Under the pieces are notes generated by a model that was given only the letters and a program-made list of their open reading frames with translations, did not search any database and was not told the DNA's origin. 64,000 nt of DNA from Nereocystis luetkeana (lineage: Eukaryota > Sar > Phaeophyceae > Laminariales > Laminariaceae). The stretch spans positions 868,001-932,000 of the forward strand of contig JARUPZ010000034.1 of assembly GCA_031213475.1 (NCBI GenBank), written 5' to 3'. Positions within the stretch are counted from its first letter, which is position 1. Each line of letters opens with the position of its first letter. Position numbers and translations under genes: made by a program. Positions 45,001 through 60,000 of the stretch are shown here, in pieces.

Positions 45001-48000
45001 TTATTTTCGAGGCACGTACATCTACCGGTATGTTTTTATGCTGTGCCGTGTGGAATATATCCATGACACAGCTCATGCGCACATACTTTTTCAAGGATGG
45101 AATATACTCATGGCACAGCTCTTGAGACATGCTTGCGCACATTTTTTTTTGCGAGAGGGATCTGTATGACACAGCTCTTGGGTACATAGTTTTGCCGGGT
45201 GGGATCTGTACGATACAGCTCTTAAGCACATGTTTTTTCCGCGTGGGGTCTGTATGGCACAGCTCGTGCACACATGATAGACGGGGTAGTATCTGGATGA
45301 CACAGCTCTTGCGCACATGTTTTTCCGGGCGGGATCTGTATCACACAGCTCCTGCGCACATGTTTTTGCCTAGGGGGGATCTGTATAACACGGCTGTTTC
45401 AGCATGCTTGCGCACGTGTTTTTTCTCCGGGCGGGATCTGTACGATACAGCTCTTGCCCGCATGTTTTTTTCTGTTGGGATCTGTATGACACAGCTCTTG
45501 CGCACATGGGCTTGCCGAGAGGGATCTGTATACGACACAGCTCTCGCCCACATGTTTTTCTCGGTTGGGATCTGTATGAAACAGCTCTCGCGCACATGGG
45601 TTTGCCGGGAGGCATCTGTATACGACACAGCTCTTACCCACATGTTTTTTTCGGTTGGGATCTGTATGACACAACTCTTGCGCACATGGGTATGCCGGGA
45701 GGGATCTGTAGGGCACAGCTCTTGCGCCTTCTTAACTGATTGAGATCTGCATGATTTGCCCTTTCCTTATGGAGGCGAAGCGAAACATCCGTTGAACGTC
45801 TCAAACGGCTCTCACCTCCTCCTGCCTCCGCTCCGTCTCCTTCATCTGCCTGCTGACGTGCCCCGCTTCCTTGTAGTCCTTGCGCATCACGGCCGCCTGC
45901 CCGGCATGATCCCATCGATCGTCCACGAGCGTCAAATCAGTTTCAACCGGCGCCAAACACTTCCGCACCTCTGTAGATCATCTACAGATCATTCCCGCTT
46001 CATGATCTAGATATTTGAGGGCAAATCCGTGTTCCTGATCTGTATGATCTGTATGAGCTAGCTCATGTTGCCGCGTGGTAGCCGTATAAATCTGAATTCT
46101 CGAGGACGTGTTTCCTGGGTTGGACCTGTACTATTGAACCACATGCCCTTGCACTACCTATGATAGCGGCAGGTTGGCGTTAGGGTTAGGGTTACCGTAT
46201 ATACTGCTGTAGATAGATTGTGATATGTCCGAGGTGTAAACCATTCTACAGATTCTACAGCAGCGGCGTCAAACGTTCGAACTCAAACCATTCGAACACC
46301 GACCATACTGACGCCAAACCTTCGGACTTCGAACTATTCGAAAATCAACCCTTCGAACGCCGAACAATTCGACCAGCAAACGTCCGAGTTTCAACCACTC
46401 GAGCGTCAACCGTCCGAGCACCAACCATTCCAACATCAAACCTACCAACTTCAACCGTTCGAGCTTTAGCCAATCGAACACCAACCATTCGAGTTTTCAA
46501 CCATTCGAGCTTCCAACCATTCGGATTTCAGCGGAAGGGGTATATTTGGGAGGGCCATAGTAAATAGTCCTACGGTACACACAAAAACGTATTTACCTAT
46601 TTGTACCAACAACATTTGGTCCTATTTACTGTGGTACCCTGTAATAGCAGATTTAGGCCATGTTTTTGTGACTGGGACTGGTGAGCTTTTCAACGAAGGA
46701 GCTACCTGGTACCCAGCATCGAGAGGTTTTGCAATTAGGGATTGCAATAAGGGGTAGCACTTTTTTTGCCTTTTGAGGCAGTCCTACTCCTGGCCAGGGG
46801 GGGCTTCTTCTCGACTGAGGCAGCTACCCAGCAAGGCATCAAAGCAGGCATGCCTTATCGTTTGGCAAAACAAAAGTAAAACGAGGTACGTAGACCTACC
46901 AACCCCTGGGGGTTGCTACTACGGGGGACCTATAGTTAATAGGACCAAATATTGTTAGTAAAAATGGTTAAATATATAGGTTTGTATGTATACCATAGGT
47001 CCTATTAACTATGCTCTCCCGTTATAATCGTGTTACAGGCGTACCCTTTTTTCTTGAATCTATTTTTGGGTGGAATTTGAATATATATATAATATCTATA
47101 TATATATTTACTTTATTTTTTTTTATTATTAGTCGTCACTTTTACTTTCCAGCCTAACTCGTAGGAGGTGTTACCCTCAGCGATCTTCCGGACAAGCCGT
47201 GGTCACAGGTGTCGTCCCTTCTCCCCCCCGGTAAGTGCCTCTATTTTTTGTCGCGCATAGGGTTCAGCATTCTCACTGCTCGTCGATTTTCATCGAATGT
47301 AGCTAACTCACGCTCTCGCGCTTTCCGCCAATCATTTTTTTGTTTTGCAAGAAAAAAGTCCCTACGAGCATGCACTCGGTGAGACTCGAACTCACGAAAT
47401 TGATCTTGATAGGCACGCGGGCCACCTACCAAGCCACGGAGGACGCCGGCTTACGGGGCTCCTTAAATGAGAGTACATAGCCTATAATTGTAGGTGCACC
47501 CCATTCGAAGGTCGATTGCCATCTCACCCTCTTCTTCTGCTCCAGGCCGGGCAAAGCACCGGCGTTTCGAGTCCTCTCGGCGATGAGGCCTTCTCGCCTC
47601 TGCTCCAACGCCGCGAACCCCCTGGTCCCTTGCTCGAACCGCGATCGGGCATCCTCCACCTGCAACCGACGCATCACACCCCAAAAGACAAATGAATAAA
47701 TAAATTTAAAAAATGTGTGAGCTGCAAAAAAGGCAGAGCATTTGGGCGGGCGGAGCGGCGCACCGAGGCACTACTGCTGTATAACAGTAGCTTACCCAAT
47801 AAAGCCAAGCTATGTACAATAGTGAATTCATTTTTTTGTCGGTGTGTACATAGCTTGGCGGGGTGTTGGGGTGAGCCCCAAAATGACTCGCTAATACTAT
47901 AGAGCTCATCACGTCACTATTACGGGGAACCATAGTAAATAGGACCAACTATTGTCAGCAAAAATAGGCAAACATCATAGGTTTTTGTGTGCACCGTAGG

Positions 48001-51000
48001 TCCTATTTACTATGGCCCCCCGTAATAATAGCTTACAAAATGACTCGCTAATAGTATGGAGCTCCCCGAGTGACCATGGCTTACAAAATGACTCGCTAAT
48101 AGTGTACGGATCCTCACGTGACAAGAGAGAGCTTCACAAAATATTATGGATACCCCTTCTTCATACTTCCAGTAGTACTAAACGCATACCTGGTAGCAGG
48201 TAGCGTATACTATCATCAAGATAACATACTATCATCAAGATAACACACCCGCCGGAACGCAATTTCAGACACTGTTTCCCCCATGCCATCGGTGGCTTTG
48301 GTAGCATTGCATCGAGAAGGTCGCATAGACGCATCGCTCGTCGTACTCAGTACGTGCGCTCTCCACGTTGTCGTCAAACCCAGCTTCGAAAATCATCCGA
48401 GGGGGTGCGTTATATTATCACCCTAGTGTGATAGTGCTACACGGTACGTACGTACCTACTGCAGCAGTAACTGGTACGAAGTCAAGAAATATTCGCGACG
48501 GTACTCGTACGTACTACATACAGTAACTGAATCACAGTGCATTACCACAACTTTATACGGTAATGCATAGAACACGAGCGAAGAGACTCTCTGTAGTAAT
48601 CTGTGGGGGCGATCCAATCCTGGACAACTGCCGAGCAAGCATCACCGACAGCTCAAGACGACAAACAACCAAGCAACTACAGGAAGCCACGAAAAAAAAA
48701 AACAACAAACAGCAAACAACGACAACGACAACAACAGACACCATGTGCACCATCGTTCTTCTTCTCACTTCTGACCGGAGCGAAACAAGCGCCTCATCCC
48801 CCGCATCTCCTTCTCCATGACCGACACCTCCACCCTGCCCGGCCTCTCCCCCTGCCTCTTCGCCGGGCCTCGCCTCCACGTTCCAGTGCTTCGCCAGGGT
48901 TGACTGCGTGTCCGACGGGCGGGATGGGGCGGGTAAGTCGATCGAGGTGCACGCGGAACACGTACGCGGGCTACTGTACGAGTGTGAAATTTAATCCCTG
49001 TTATCGATAGGACTCTTGTACGAATACAGAACGGTACGAGTCTTCCTGAAAGGCGAGGAGAGTTTGGTTCATGAACACGAACAAACAAGCCGTCTCACAC
49101 GCCCGGACAGAGAGGTGAGTCGGACAGCCCACCTGCACCACTGCCGCTAGAAGAACCTAGCCCACCACTTTCGGGGGAACACGTTCTGCTCTCATCATCG
49201 ACAAGAAACGCACACGCCAACCCCCCCCCCCCCCCCCCCCCCTCCCGCCAACAAAAACGAGGCCTTTTAGAGCAGCCGAGGGACAACTCGCCCCCTCCCC
49301 TCCCCACCCTCCCCCCCTCCTTAAAGAACAACTCATTGGAGCTGTCATCCATATGCAAGTCTGCCTCAAAAGCGGTTTCTTAGTAGGATGCAGCTCACCC
49401 TTCATGCGACTCGCCAGACACCTCACGGCGCTTCGCGCTTGGTGCAAGCTATGTCTGCCTGGTCGGCGAAAACCCGACATGCTCCGTCCCGTCATTGTAG
49501 GGATGCGAGGGTCTTAGTCATACGACTACGGCCATGCATGAGATCGAGTACACCACCCCCCCCCCTCATTCACCCTCCCCTTTCTGCCGGACAGCCCACC
49601 TGTAGCATTGCCGCCAGCTTGACCTCGTCCACTACCCCCTCGACGGCCTTCAGCAAGCCTTGCTGCTCTCGCGTCGCCTGCCATAAGGTTTTAGAAAATT
49701 TGTGAGATACGTCAGCGGTGAGCTCGACTGAGCAAATAAAAAGGTTGATACCCCACTTTGCAAGCTGCGTAATACGTCTCTTCTACACCCCATTCTTACT
49801 GAGTTTTACAAGTTTCATGATAAGCCGTTCGCGCGTATTCTATATGAAACCCCTTGTCAAGGGCATGGGCCATAAACAAAAGAAGAGGCACGGATAAATG
49901 AAAGCACTGCTCACGTCTTGGTCTCCTTCCGGCGAAAGGGTTCACACGTTCAACATATCATGTACAGATCATGTACAGATCATGTACAGATCATATTCAA
50001 ATCATGTACAGATCATGTACAGATCATGTATAGATCATCGACGCCCACTTGATGATCTACTGGTAGGTATTTCAGGGCAGATAGATATATCCCTGATCTG
50101 AATGATCTGTATGATCTAGTTCAGGCTGCCGGGTGGGAGTCGAATAAAATATTCGCATGATCTAGAGAAAAAAAATCCGGCTTGGATCTGTACTATACAC
50201 AGATCATACACCATCTCATAACGGCAGGTAAGGATCTAGATACTGTATCTGTAGATGATATATCTGTAGATGGCATATCTGATACGTCCAAGTTGTGGAA
50301 GGGTTGCAATTTGCCTTGACATCTGACTCGGAACCACAACCCAAGGCCGAATCTAACGCGGATTAATCACTAATCGGCTGGATATTGGCTTTCCTGGTGT
50401 TCATGCCCGTGTTCGGCCCATCAACCAAGGGAAGCTGCCTTGTACATTCTCGGGCGGGCACCCACTCCAAAACTCCGCTTCTCCAGAGGCGCAGTTCGAT
50501 ATTTTGCCCACGGTGCATCAATACAAATCTGATGTAGAGTCGAAATTTACTTGGGTCCAAACCCTGAGCAACCATTCGAACCAACCGCACCGATCAACCC
50601 CCTGGTCTAACGATCAAAAACAGGCAACCAACTGATCTACCAATGAAAATCAACCAACCGATCAACGAACCAGCGAGCCAGCCAACCGAAGCAAACCAAG
50701 CAATCACCTTTTCCTTCCTGGACCGGTGGCTAGCCCTATCCACCTCGAGAGCCTCTTCCTCCTTCTGACAGTCCTGTCGAGAAATCTCCACCAGCCGCTC
50801 CCGTTCTCTCAGGCGAAGTAGCTGCCGCTCAAACTTGCCTCGCACCGCCGCGATGCCAGCCGAAGCCTCGTCTAGCCCGGACATAACCTTCCCCACGGAA
50901 CAAGTAGCAGGACATGAGAAGGCAGGAGAGGAAAATACGGAGCAGGGCAGTACAGGAGAGGGCAGGGCAAGGGAGGACGAAGCAAGGTAGGACAGGACAG

Positions 51001-54000
51001 CAAAGCAGGACAGGACAGGACAGGGCAGGACACGGCGGGACAGGACAGCACAAGACACGACATGACGGGGGGGTTGGGGGTTGGGTGGAGGCGGGGGGGG
51101 GGGGGGGGGGGAGCATCAAGACACAAATAGAAGAAGAGGGTATGACAGGGGAAGACAGGGCAGGACAGGACCGGACAGGACCGGTCGGGACCGGACAGGA
51201 CAAGGCAACACCAATACCATATCAACAATCGCGAACGGTAGCAACGCAACACCGATGAAAACATCGGGTCACTCGGAAGCAATAGCATCATACTGGTACG
51301 TACCTTTCAGAAACCAGACCCACGTTTTTGGGAGAAAATACTCGGAATGATTATGGAACAATAGTTCACGCATCGGCTAGATAGATCATCCTACAGATAG
51401 ATCATCTACAGATCATCTACAGATAGATCATTTACAGATTTATCATCTACAGATATATCATCCAGCTCATATAGATAATAATATGCTGTAATAAGGCGCT
51501 GCGCAGGATCTGTACAGTACAGATCCAAGCCATGAAACAATGTCCTGCAGTAGAGGATGCAGATAATCAACACGAGCTACAGCAGATTATACAGATCGTA
51601 CAGATCATACAGATCATACAGATCAGGAATTTATTCATCTATCTATCTGCCCTGACAAGGGTCTAGAGCATGAAGCGGAAAGCGATGACCCCTACAGATA
51701 GTCGGGATCCCCCCGCCCTCCCCCCTTGCACAATGCGGGCGTAAAGAATGTAGCAAACCCCACGAAGTGTTGACGATCTCTCAAAATAATATTCGGCACG
51801 AGCCTAAGGGTGTGTGCTACATCGTCCCATGTCTCCACAAGGATTGTTTTACTCCAATATTGTGCAAGGGGCCGGGTCCCGGGCGCCTGTGCTGTTCGGA
51901 CTGCACTACCGTTTCGAGGACACATCACTTGGAGGTGGACTTGGATAAATGAATACACAAAAGTTTCGGTACGGAGTGCAGGACGGAAAGGGTTTCCTGG
52001 GACGAATTTTCGAACCGATTTTCTCCATCCCAAGAGGGGCACACACAACCTCAAATGATGGCTCTCAAAACTACTCAACAGAAGAAGAAAGCACATGACA
52101 CAACATACAACATCAGCTGTGAGATCGAACATTTCGCCGAAAGTCGTATCTGCAAGCTGCGTGTCGTACGGGTGATGCTGCGATCGCTGCGCAGCTTCGA
52201 AAACATCTCGTCGAGACGTGTCCATGTAGATCGGTCGCTGCGTTTGTGTTATCCTCGTCTTCCATAAAAAACAGCTCGGGGCAAATCGTCCGCCACGATG
52301 GGCTATCTTCCGCGTTACCTTGGTATATATACGGCAACGGCAAATCATCCCCCCTAGAAGGTATACCAGGTGATTTAAGGTATCGGGCGGCCAAGAAAAA
52401 ACAGGTCCTCCGAGCGAGCCTTAGAGTCCAATTCTGACACAATGTGACCACCGCCTTCGCTTTGCGGGGGCCAAGGCTTCGAGTACTAATGTGACAAAAC
52501 GTGGCCATCACCCTTTGCTTAACCCCTCCAGGAAGGCGCACTGTGTGGAGGCCACGCCTTAGAGCACTCACGTGACACAATGTGACCACCGCCTTTGCTT
52601 AACCCCTTTCAGGGGCCGCAGTCCCGTTGTGGCCTTTAACCAGTCAAATTCCAAGTAGTTTGTCCCAAACATGATACTGCAGTCCTAAAAGGGTTGTAAC
52701 CCCTTCTACTAATAGTACTACGGGGGGCCATAGTGAACAGGCCCAAAAACTGTTAGTAAAAATAGCGAAGTGTAAAGGTGTTTGTATGTACCGTAGGTCC
52801 TATTTAATATGGCCCCCCTTAATAGTGCACTGTGTGTGTGTGTGTGTTCTTCACATTAAACCGTTCTTTCTACCCGTCGACATCCAGCACAACCAGTGTC
52901 CATGCCGATGTGAAGAGGGCTAAACTTGACTTTAATTCCAAGTCTATTGCTGAATGACAACGGGAGCGCAGCCTTGAGGCCTAAAGTGACGCCTGAAACG
53001 GCAGAAAACTGAAACCAACACGCCGGGCCTCACCCCCAAGCTCAGCCCCTTGAAACTCTAATTCCAAGTGTTTTGGGTACACAGCGGAAGTGCAGCCCTT
53101 AAGGCCTTTATCCCGTTTTGGGGACAAAACTACTTGAAATTTGACTGGTCTAAGAGTTAAGGCCTAAAGGAGACCGAAGAACGGCTGAACCTTCAGCATA
53201 TACCTGGCACTATTTATTGTACCAGGCACTTCGTGTAGGGTTCGCCGCTAAGCATATTTTTTTTCGTCCAGTGAAGTACCTCGTGATTGCTATTCGTGGG
53301 TGTTCCCCTACGCCTCACCTCTCCAAGCGCGGCCCGTTTGGCCTCCAGCTGTGCCTCTAGCTCCTTCACCTCCCCCTCTAGCTCCATGCGCATTAGGCCA
53401 AGTCTCGAGATGCGCTCATCCTGCTCTCCCGTCTGCGCTGATATTGCCCCCTCTGTTTGCCCTAGTTCCTCCTACGAGCCGCAAAAGTGAATAAAACAAC
53501 GAGAAGCAAATGGCTACTGTGGGTGATGGGAATGAAGAAAAATAATCGTGATCAACCCTTTCCCTACTCCAAAACGAGACTGCAGGCTACCCTACTACGG
53601 GGGTCGATAGTAAATAGCACCTATGGCACACACAAAAACCTATACATTTACCTCTTTTTGCCCTCAATATTTGGTCCTATTTACTATGACCCCCCGTCAT
53701 AGTCTAATCTGGGTGTTTTTTGTCCCCCAATCTAACGGGGACCAGTGGCAACGGGTTTATAACCCTTTTAGAACCGCAGTCCCGTTTTGGGGACAGACTA
53801 TTCAATTTTCAAGTAGTTTGTCCCCAAAATGGGACTGCAGTCCTAAAGGGGCTAATGACGATTATTTTTAGTCGTGAGTTTTCCCGTGAACAAACCTAAT
53901 CACATCAACTGGCTCTCGATGTTATCCGATACCAGGTACCAGTATTAAACAAGCGGGGGGAAAAGAGCAGCCGTCGACATAAAGTCAACTAACTGAGGGT

Positions 54001-57000
54001 TTATTGGTTCACTTCCGGATCGCCCGCAACAAAAACAAATGCCCATTCAACTATCCTGGTAGAGCAAACAACTAAAACGTACGCTGAACTTTAGAACACC
54101 CATTACAGAACATGCGCAAACAAAAAGCGCGCCAGGTATGTGTTTTAGTGTACAACTAAATCGTATGGGTTTCAGTATTACCATGCTAAAAAAAAAAATA
54201 TAGAAAAAAAACGAAGCATTGCAAACCCCGCCATAGTATACAAAAAAGTGCAGACCATACCAAGAAAACCAGCACTAGGAAAGGAAAGTCGAAAATTACC
54301 GCACACTATTAATAATAGATTCTGGAGTCAGCCTGCTGACGTTGGTGTAGATAAACCCCACTCGTTCTCAAATAAGAAAATCCAGCCTGGACTTCTTGAA
54401 CAGTTATTACGGGGGGCCATAGTTAACAGGACCTATGGTATACATAAAAACCTATATGTTTAACAATTTTTACCAACAATAATTGGTCCTGTTAACTATG
54501 GCCCCCCGTAATAGTCTTTGTTGATGCGCGTGCATTCGGTTAAGGGCGGAGGGTTGAGGCGAGGGGTTTCGATCGTAGAGGCATGCTTGTGCATACCCTA
54601 AGAATAAGGAATCATTTAATTAACTATTAATATACAAACGATCCTAATATTTAGAAACAGAGTGGTACATTGTTTCGGTTCGTGAAAATATCTGTGAATA
54701 TTGCTGCGATGTTCGTACAGGTGTGAAACAGCCAACCCAAATTAAACGAGCGTCCCGTAGACTGGTACATGGACGAACTCGTATCATACACTACCTCCAG
54801 ATGAGTGCAGTCCCTCTCCACATGGGTCTTCTCGAGACCTATCCTCTCTGCCTCCGTATTCATCCGGCGGCTTTCGGCCTCGAACTTCGCGGCCCTCTCC
54901 GCCACAAGCTTCCCCAAATTGGCATCCTATCATATAGCAAGCGGCGGCGTTATTTGTTAGTGGGGAAAGAGGGTTAGTGGTGGTCGTTGTAGCAAGGATA
55001 GTGGTGACGGTGGTAGGAGGCGTTCTACGACAGAGGTTTACCCTAAATTTTCTGAGGCTCCTCACATGAGAGGGTCCATACCTCACCCGAAAACTGACTT
55101 CAGCGAAACTCAAAGTGCATCCCGATGAAAAAACTCATGGCCCAGGTATACAAAAAAACGTCATTTTTCGAAACAAGATCTGCATTCCGACGATATTAGG
55201 TTAAGAGCCCCGTCATTCAGAAAACATTTCAGCAGAAATTTGTTACCTCTACCGTAGAACGCGTCGTAGTGGTGGTGGTGGTCGGGGGTGGTGATGGTAT
55301 TAGTGTTGTTAGTGGTGGTGGTGTTGGTGATGATGGTGGTGGTGGTCGTGATGTTGGTGATGGAGGGAATGATGGTGGTGGCGTTGGCTTTGACAGAGGC
55401 GGTGGGGGGGGGAGGGGGGGGGGGGTGTACTCATATTCATGCATGGCCGTAGTCGTATGACCATAGACCCTCGCATCCCTACAATGCCGGGACGGAGCAC
55501 GTCGGGTGTCCACCGACCGGGCAGTCATTGCTTGCACCAAGCGCGAAGCGCCGTGAGGTGTTGGGCGAGTCGCATGATGAAGGGTGAGCTGCATCCTACT
55601 AAGAAACCGCTTTAGAGGCGGATTATCTTGCATATGGATGACAGCAGTATAAATGAATCGAATGGATTTCTGGTGAGGCTAGTTTCCAGAGACAGCAATG
55701 GGTTTACTATGTATAACTGTCTCGTGGGTGCCTTACCATGAACGCTACGTGATACGATCATTCCCCTTGTGCGGAGTAAAGGTTTTCCCCGCACAAAAAT
55801 TATGGGAGGGGGGGGGGGGGGGGTGAGGGTACTACAAGTAGTGGTGGTGGTGTTAATATTAGTGTTGATATTGATGGTAACGGTGGTTGATAATGGTGGA
55901 GTTGGTGTTAATGTTGGCGTTCGCATTGGCATTGGTGTTGGGGTCGGCGTTAGTGTTGACGCTGGTGGCGTAGTGTTGCCATTAGCAACAGGTTGAATAC
56001 TGGTTTAATATAAAGTATCGACGGTTACAACACCACGGGGAGACGAAAGAGCCACGTTACGGCAGGTGACGTACATTTACCCGAAAACGCCTCCTGCCTT
56101 GTGAGGCTAGATTCCCAACCGAGCAACTAGCCAATACATTAGCAAATGCCATGTTCCAAAAATGTGTTTACAGCTGTACCCGTCGTTTGTGGGGGGAAGT
56201 GCGCGAAAACAATATAAATAAACTTCAACATTCGGCTGAGGCTTGCCGCTTCTCCACATGGTTGGAACCTGAGAGCGGAACAGGCAGCCGACGCGTGGTG
56301 CGGGTCGGGGTAGCTCCTAAAAAGTACAATATCGGGAACAGTACGCCTTGGAAGATCTAGATCGTCAGGTGGGAATTGATTATTTGTAGATGATCTCCGT
56401 GGATGATCTGTCCAGGGTGTGTATTTATCGTTTGAAAACCGTGTAGGCTTCATACCTGCACCCGCTGAAACGCCTTGAAACCCTCCGCCGCGTCCGAAAT
56501 GGCTCCGAGAAGGCCCTGCCGGCATTCCAACGAGACCCTTTCCAAAGAAGCCTCTTCCTCTTCCAACTCCCTGCATGAACATTTAAACAACAACGAGCAG
56601 CGTTTTAACATTTAACAGTGTTGACAGCAACATTCACCACGACAAAACAAAAATATAAAAAAATCAGAACAAGAACACGAGCAAGATCGGCTGAAGAATA
56701 TGAACCAGAAAAAAAAACAGGAAGACCATCAACAATCGAACAAAAAGTAGAACTAAACTGAAAAAAAAACAACCGAAACTACCAAAAAAACACGGCAATC
56801 TACTGTATCTACAATAACGACGGCATATCTCATCAGATAGAAAAAAAAAACACACACACACACACAGCGAACAAATATTCAGAAAATACAACTTCTCCCT
56901 TCGGAATGGCATGAGCGTAGCGTGTAAAAAGACTCTTTGTCGAAATACGTATTCGGTCATTAATGGGTAAGCTTGAGCTATTCCACCAATTGCAGCTATG

Positions 57001-60000
57001 TGCTGCAATTGGGGCATTAGCTCAAATGCACCAGTCAACAACCAAATATGTTTTGGGATAAGGAAAACAGGAGTGGGACATGCAGATGAGGGTGACGCAA
57101 GAGAGCAGTTATAATGACCGAAAAGCAATTGTAAAATATACAAGTGGGTCAATACACTCACACGCGGCACAAAATAGCGCAACCCTTGCGAACACATGAC
57201 CCCTCGCGAACGACAAAATAACGCCTCTACCCAAAAACAACTCCGAAAAAGCAGCAGCCAACACTGCACGGAAGGGAATACTATACGGGGATCGGGAATC
57301 GCGCCGAGAATTTCCCGTGGTTGTTGTAACAGAGCAGAACCGTAGAAACCCGTCTGGCCGAGGAATGAAGAACATAGAAAAAAAAGCCTTCCACGTATAT
57401 CAGGGTGTGCGGAAACTCCTCCCAGGGGGTGCGGCATTGTGCGTCTTGTACGGAGTCGTGCTGGTTTATTTTCCGGTAATTTAAAACCCCGGTCTATGCG
57501 GAGGCAACCGCGCAACACCAGGGACAGCTATCGCGTCGATTTGGGCAAACTACACACCGGTACGCGTAGTGAGGGCGTGTGGTGCCGTGAAGACGAAAAG
57601 CAGGAGGTTTCCACATGCATGTTATGAAGGATTTTGTTGAGAGGGAAAATAGCAGGGCATTTCACGTGTCCTGACACGACCGGCTTCTATTACGGGGGAC
57701 CATAGTTAACAGGACCTATGGTATACATAAAAACCTATATGTTTAACCATTTTTACTAACAATATTTGGTCCTGTTAACTGTTAACTATGGCCCCCCGTA
57801 ATAGTCTCAGGCGTCGGGTCGGGTCGGGCCGGTTCAGGAGGTTTTCAAACTCTCACGGGCCGGGTTGGGTCGCCCTTACCCGACCCGACCCGACCCGACA
57901 TGGCCTGTGAGGTTTGACTTGACCCGATCCGTGAACAACTCTGGAAAATAGAAAAGAGGGCAAAATAACTTTTGACGATTGTTTTTTACTAGTTTCCACA
58001 TACTTCGTATAGATGCAGGCTTTCTTCAACAAGGAAAAGGAAACGAGGCAAACTACCTTAATGTTTTCAACCGCGCGTAACACGTTATGAAATCGAGTAC
58101 GCCGTCATTACCCGCGACGCACGAGTACCCATCGCCAGCAGCAATACACGCATTGGAGAGACGACGGTTTAGACAATGTACTGTAGATCCTCACCTGCCG
58201 TTCTGATGTGCTGTGTAGGATCTGTGTATTACGGGGGACCATAGTTAATAGGACCAAATATTGTTAGTAAAAATGGTCAAATATATAGGTTTTTATGTAT
58301 ACCACAGGTCCTATTAACTATGGTCCCCCGTAATAGTAGATCCAACCCAGCAAACATGTGCTAGGTCATGCAGATTGTACAGCGCCCACCCGGCAACATG
58401 AGCTAGATCATACAGATCATACAGATCAGATCAGGGATCTATCTATCTGCCCTGAAATGCCTAGATCATGAAGTGGGAATTATCTGTACATGATATGTAC
58501 ATGAGCTGTACAATATCTGTAGATGATATGTCCGACGTGCGAACAAATAGGAGTCGACTAACCTCAGGCGCCGTTCCGACGACGCCGACTCCTCCCTCAG
58601 GCTCTCAATCTCCACCGACAATTCCGCCGCTTTTTCGTATTCCTCCGCGTCGGCCAATCGCTGCTGCTCCGTCTCAGCCTCCGCCAATCGCCTGCACACC
58701 AGTTATAAATCGACAGAGTTGTCGCAGGCAGGCCCAACACAAGAACACGTGTATCGAAAAAACAAAACAAAAAACGAAAAAAAAAACGAAAACAACAACT
58801 CCTCTCTGCCGTGGCCACATTCCTAATCCTAGCCCCATGGAATTGTCAACCCGTTTAGTACCGCAGTCCCTTGTGGGAACAAACCACTCAAACTAGAAGT
58901 AGAACTGTCCAACACGGGACTGTAGTCCTGAAAGGGTGGATGGGGTTGCTTGCGCGTACGTCAGTTCTCACAGTCGGCTTATCACGGGTATGCCGACGAG
59001 ATATGGGGCTCTCGTTCAGGTACCTCATTAAACAAAAGACGCGTACCCCCTCGCCCTACCGCTGCACTACTCCACACCTCGGACATATAGATCATCTACA
59101 GATATACCATCTACAAATAGATCAGATAGATAATCTACAGCTAGATCAGATAGATTAGATAAATCAGATGCATCAGATACATCATGCAGATCAGATATAT
59201 GAGACAGATAGGACAGATCAGATAGATCAGACAGATCAGATACATCGAATACATCAGATACATAAGATAGACCATTACCTAAACCATCTACAGTAATTCC
59301 TCAGCTCCTTTGTGAAAGGGTTTTGCAGGATCTGCATATTATGGGGGGGCATAGTTAACAGGACCTATGGTATACATAAAAACCTATACCTGGTATGTTT
59401 AACAATTTTTACTAACAATATTTGGTCCTGTTAACTATGGCCCCCCGTAATAGTAAAGATTCAACTCAGAATACAAGCATTAGGTCACGTAGATCATATA
59501 CTTCGTCCGGCTCCAATCCGGCAACATCAGCTAGACCATAACAATCAGGGATGTATCTGCCGAAAAGCAAAGACTCACCTGATTCCGTCTGCGTTAGCGT
59601 TTGCCACTGACGCGCGGCAGGTCTGAAGGGCTGCCTTTTCGGAGGCGGTGTCGGTGAGGCGACCGCTGAGGGAGTTCGACTTCTTCTGGAAGGCATTCAC
59701 CAAGAGGGATAATTTTTCTCGCACCTCCTGTGACGAGGCGAAATGGGGTGCGGTGCGGTGCGTTGCGGTTCGGTTCAGTGTGGTTTGCTTTGCTTTGCTT
59801 TGCTTCGGTGTGTTTAGTTTGGTTCGATTTGTTGCGGTGTTGCTTCCCGGCCCCCTCCTCGTCCGGTTTGGTTGAGTTTGGTTCGGTCGATGTGGGGAGC
59901 GGAGTTTTCTCCCGCCCCCTCCCCCTCTTCTCCCTCACCCCCCCTCCCCTCCCTCCTAGAAACAGGACGGGTGTAAGATAAGCGAACACATTACACACGT

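Noticed and set aside
45129-45743. A 204-codon plus frame with repeats (GICMTQLLRTWVCREG)
   Set aside because: It is the translation of a 60-bp minisatellite in an intron.
56664-57518. A 284-codon minus-strand frame
   Set aside because: It begins at GTG, is rich in poly-Phe/Leu from T runs, matches nothing and lies within an intron of the coiled-coil gene.
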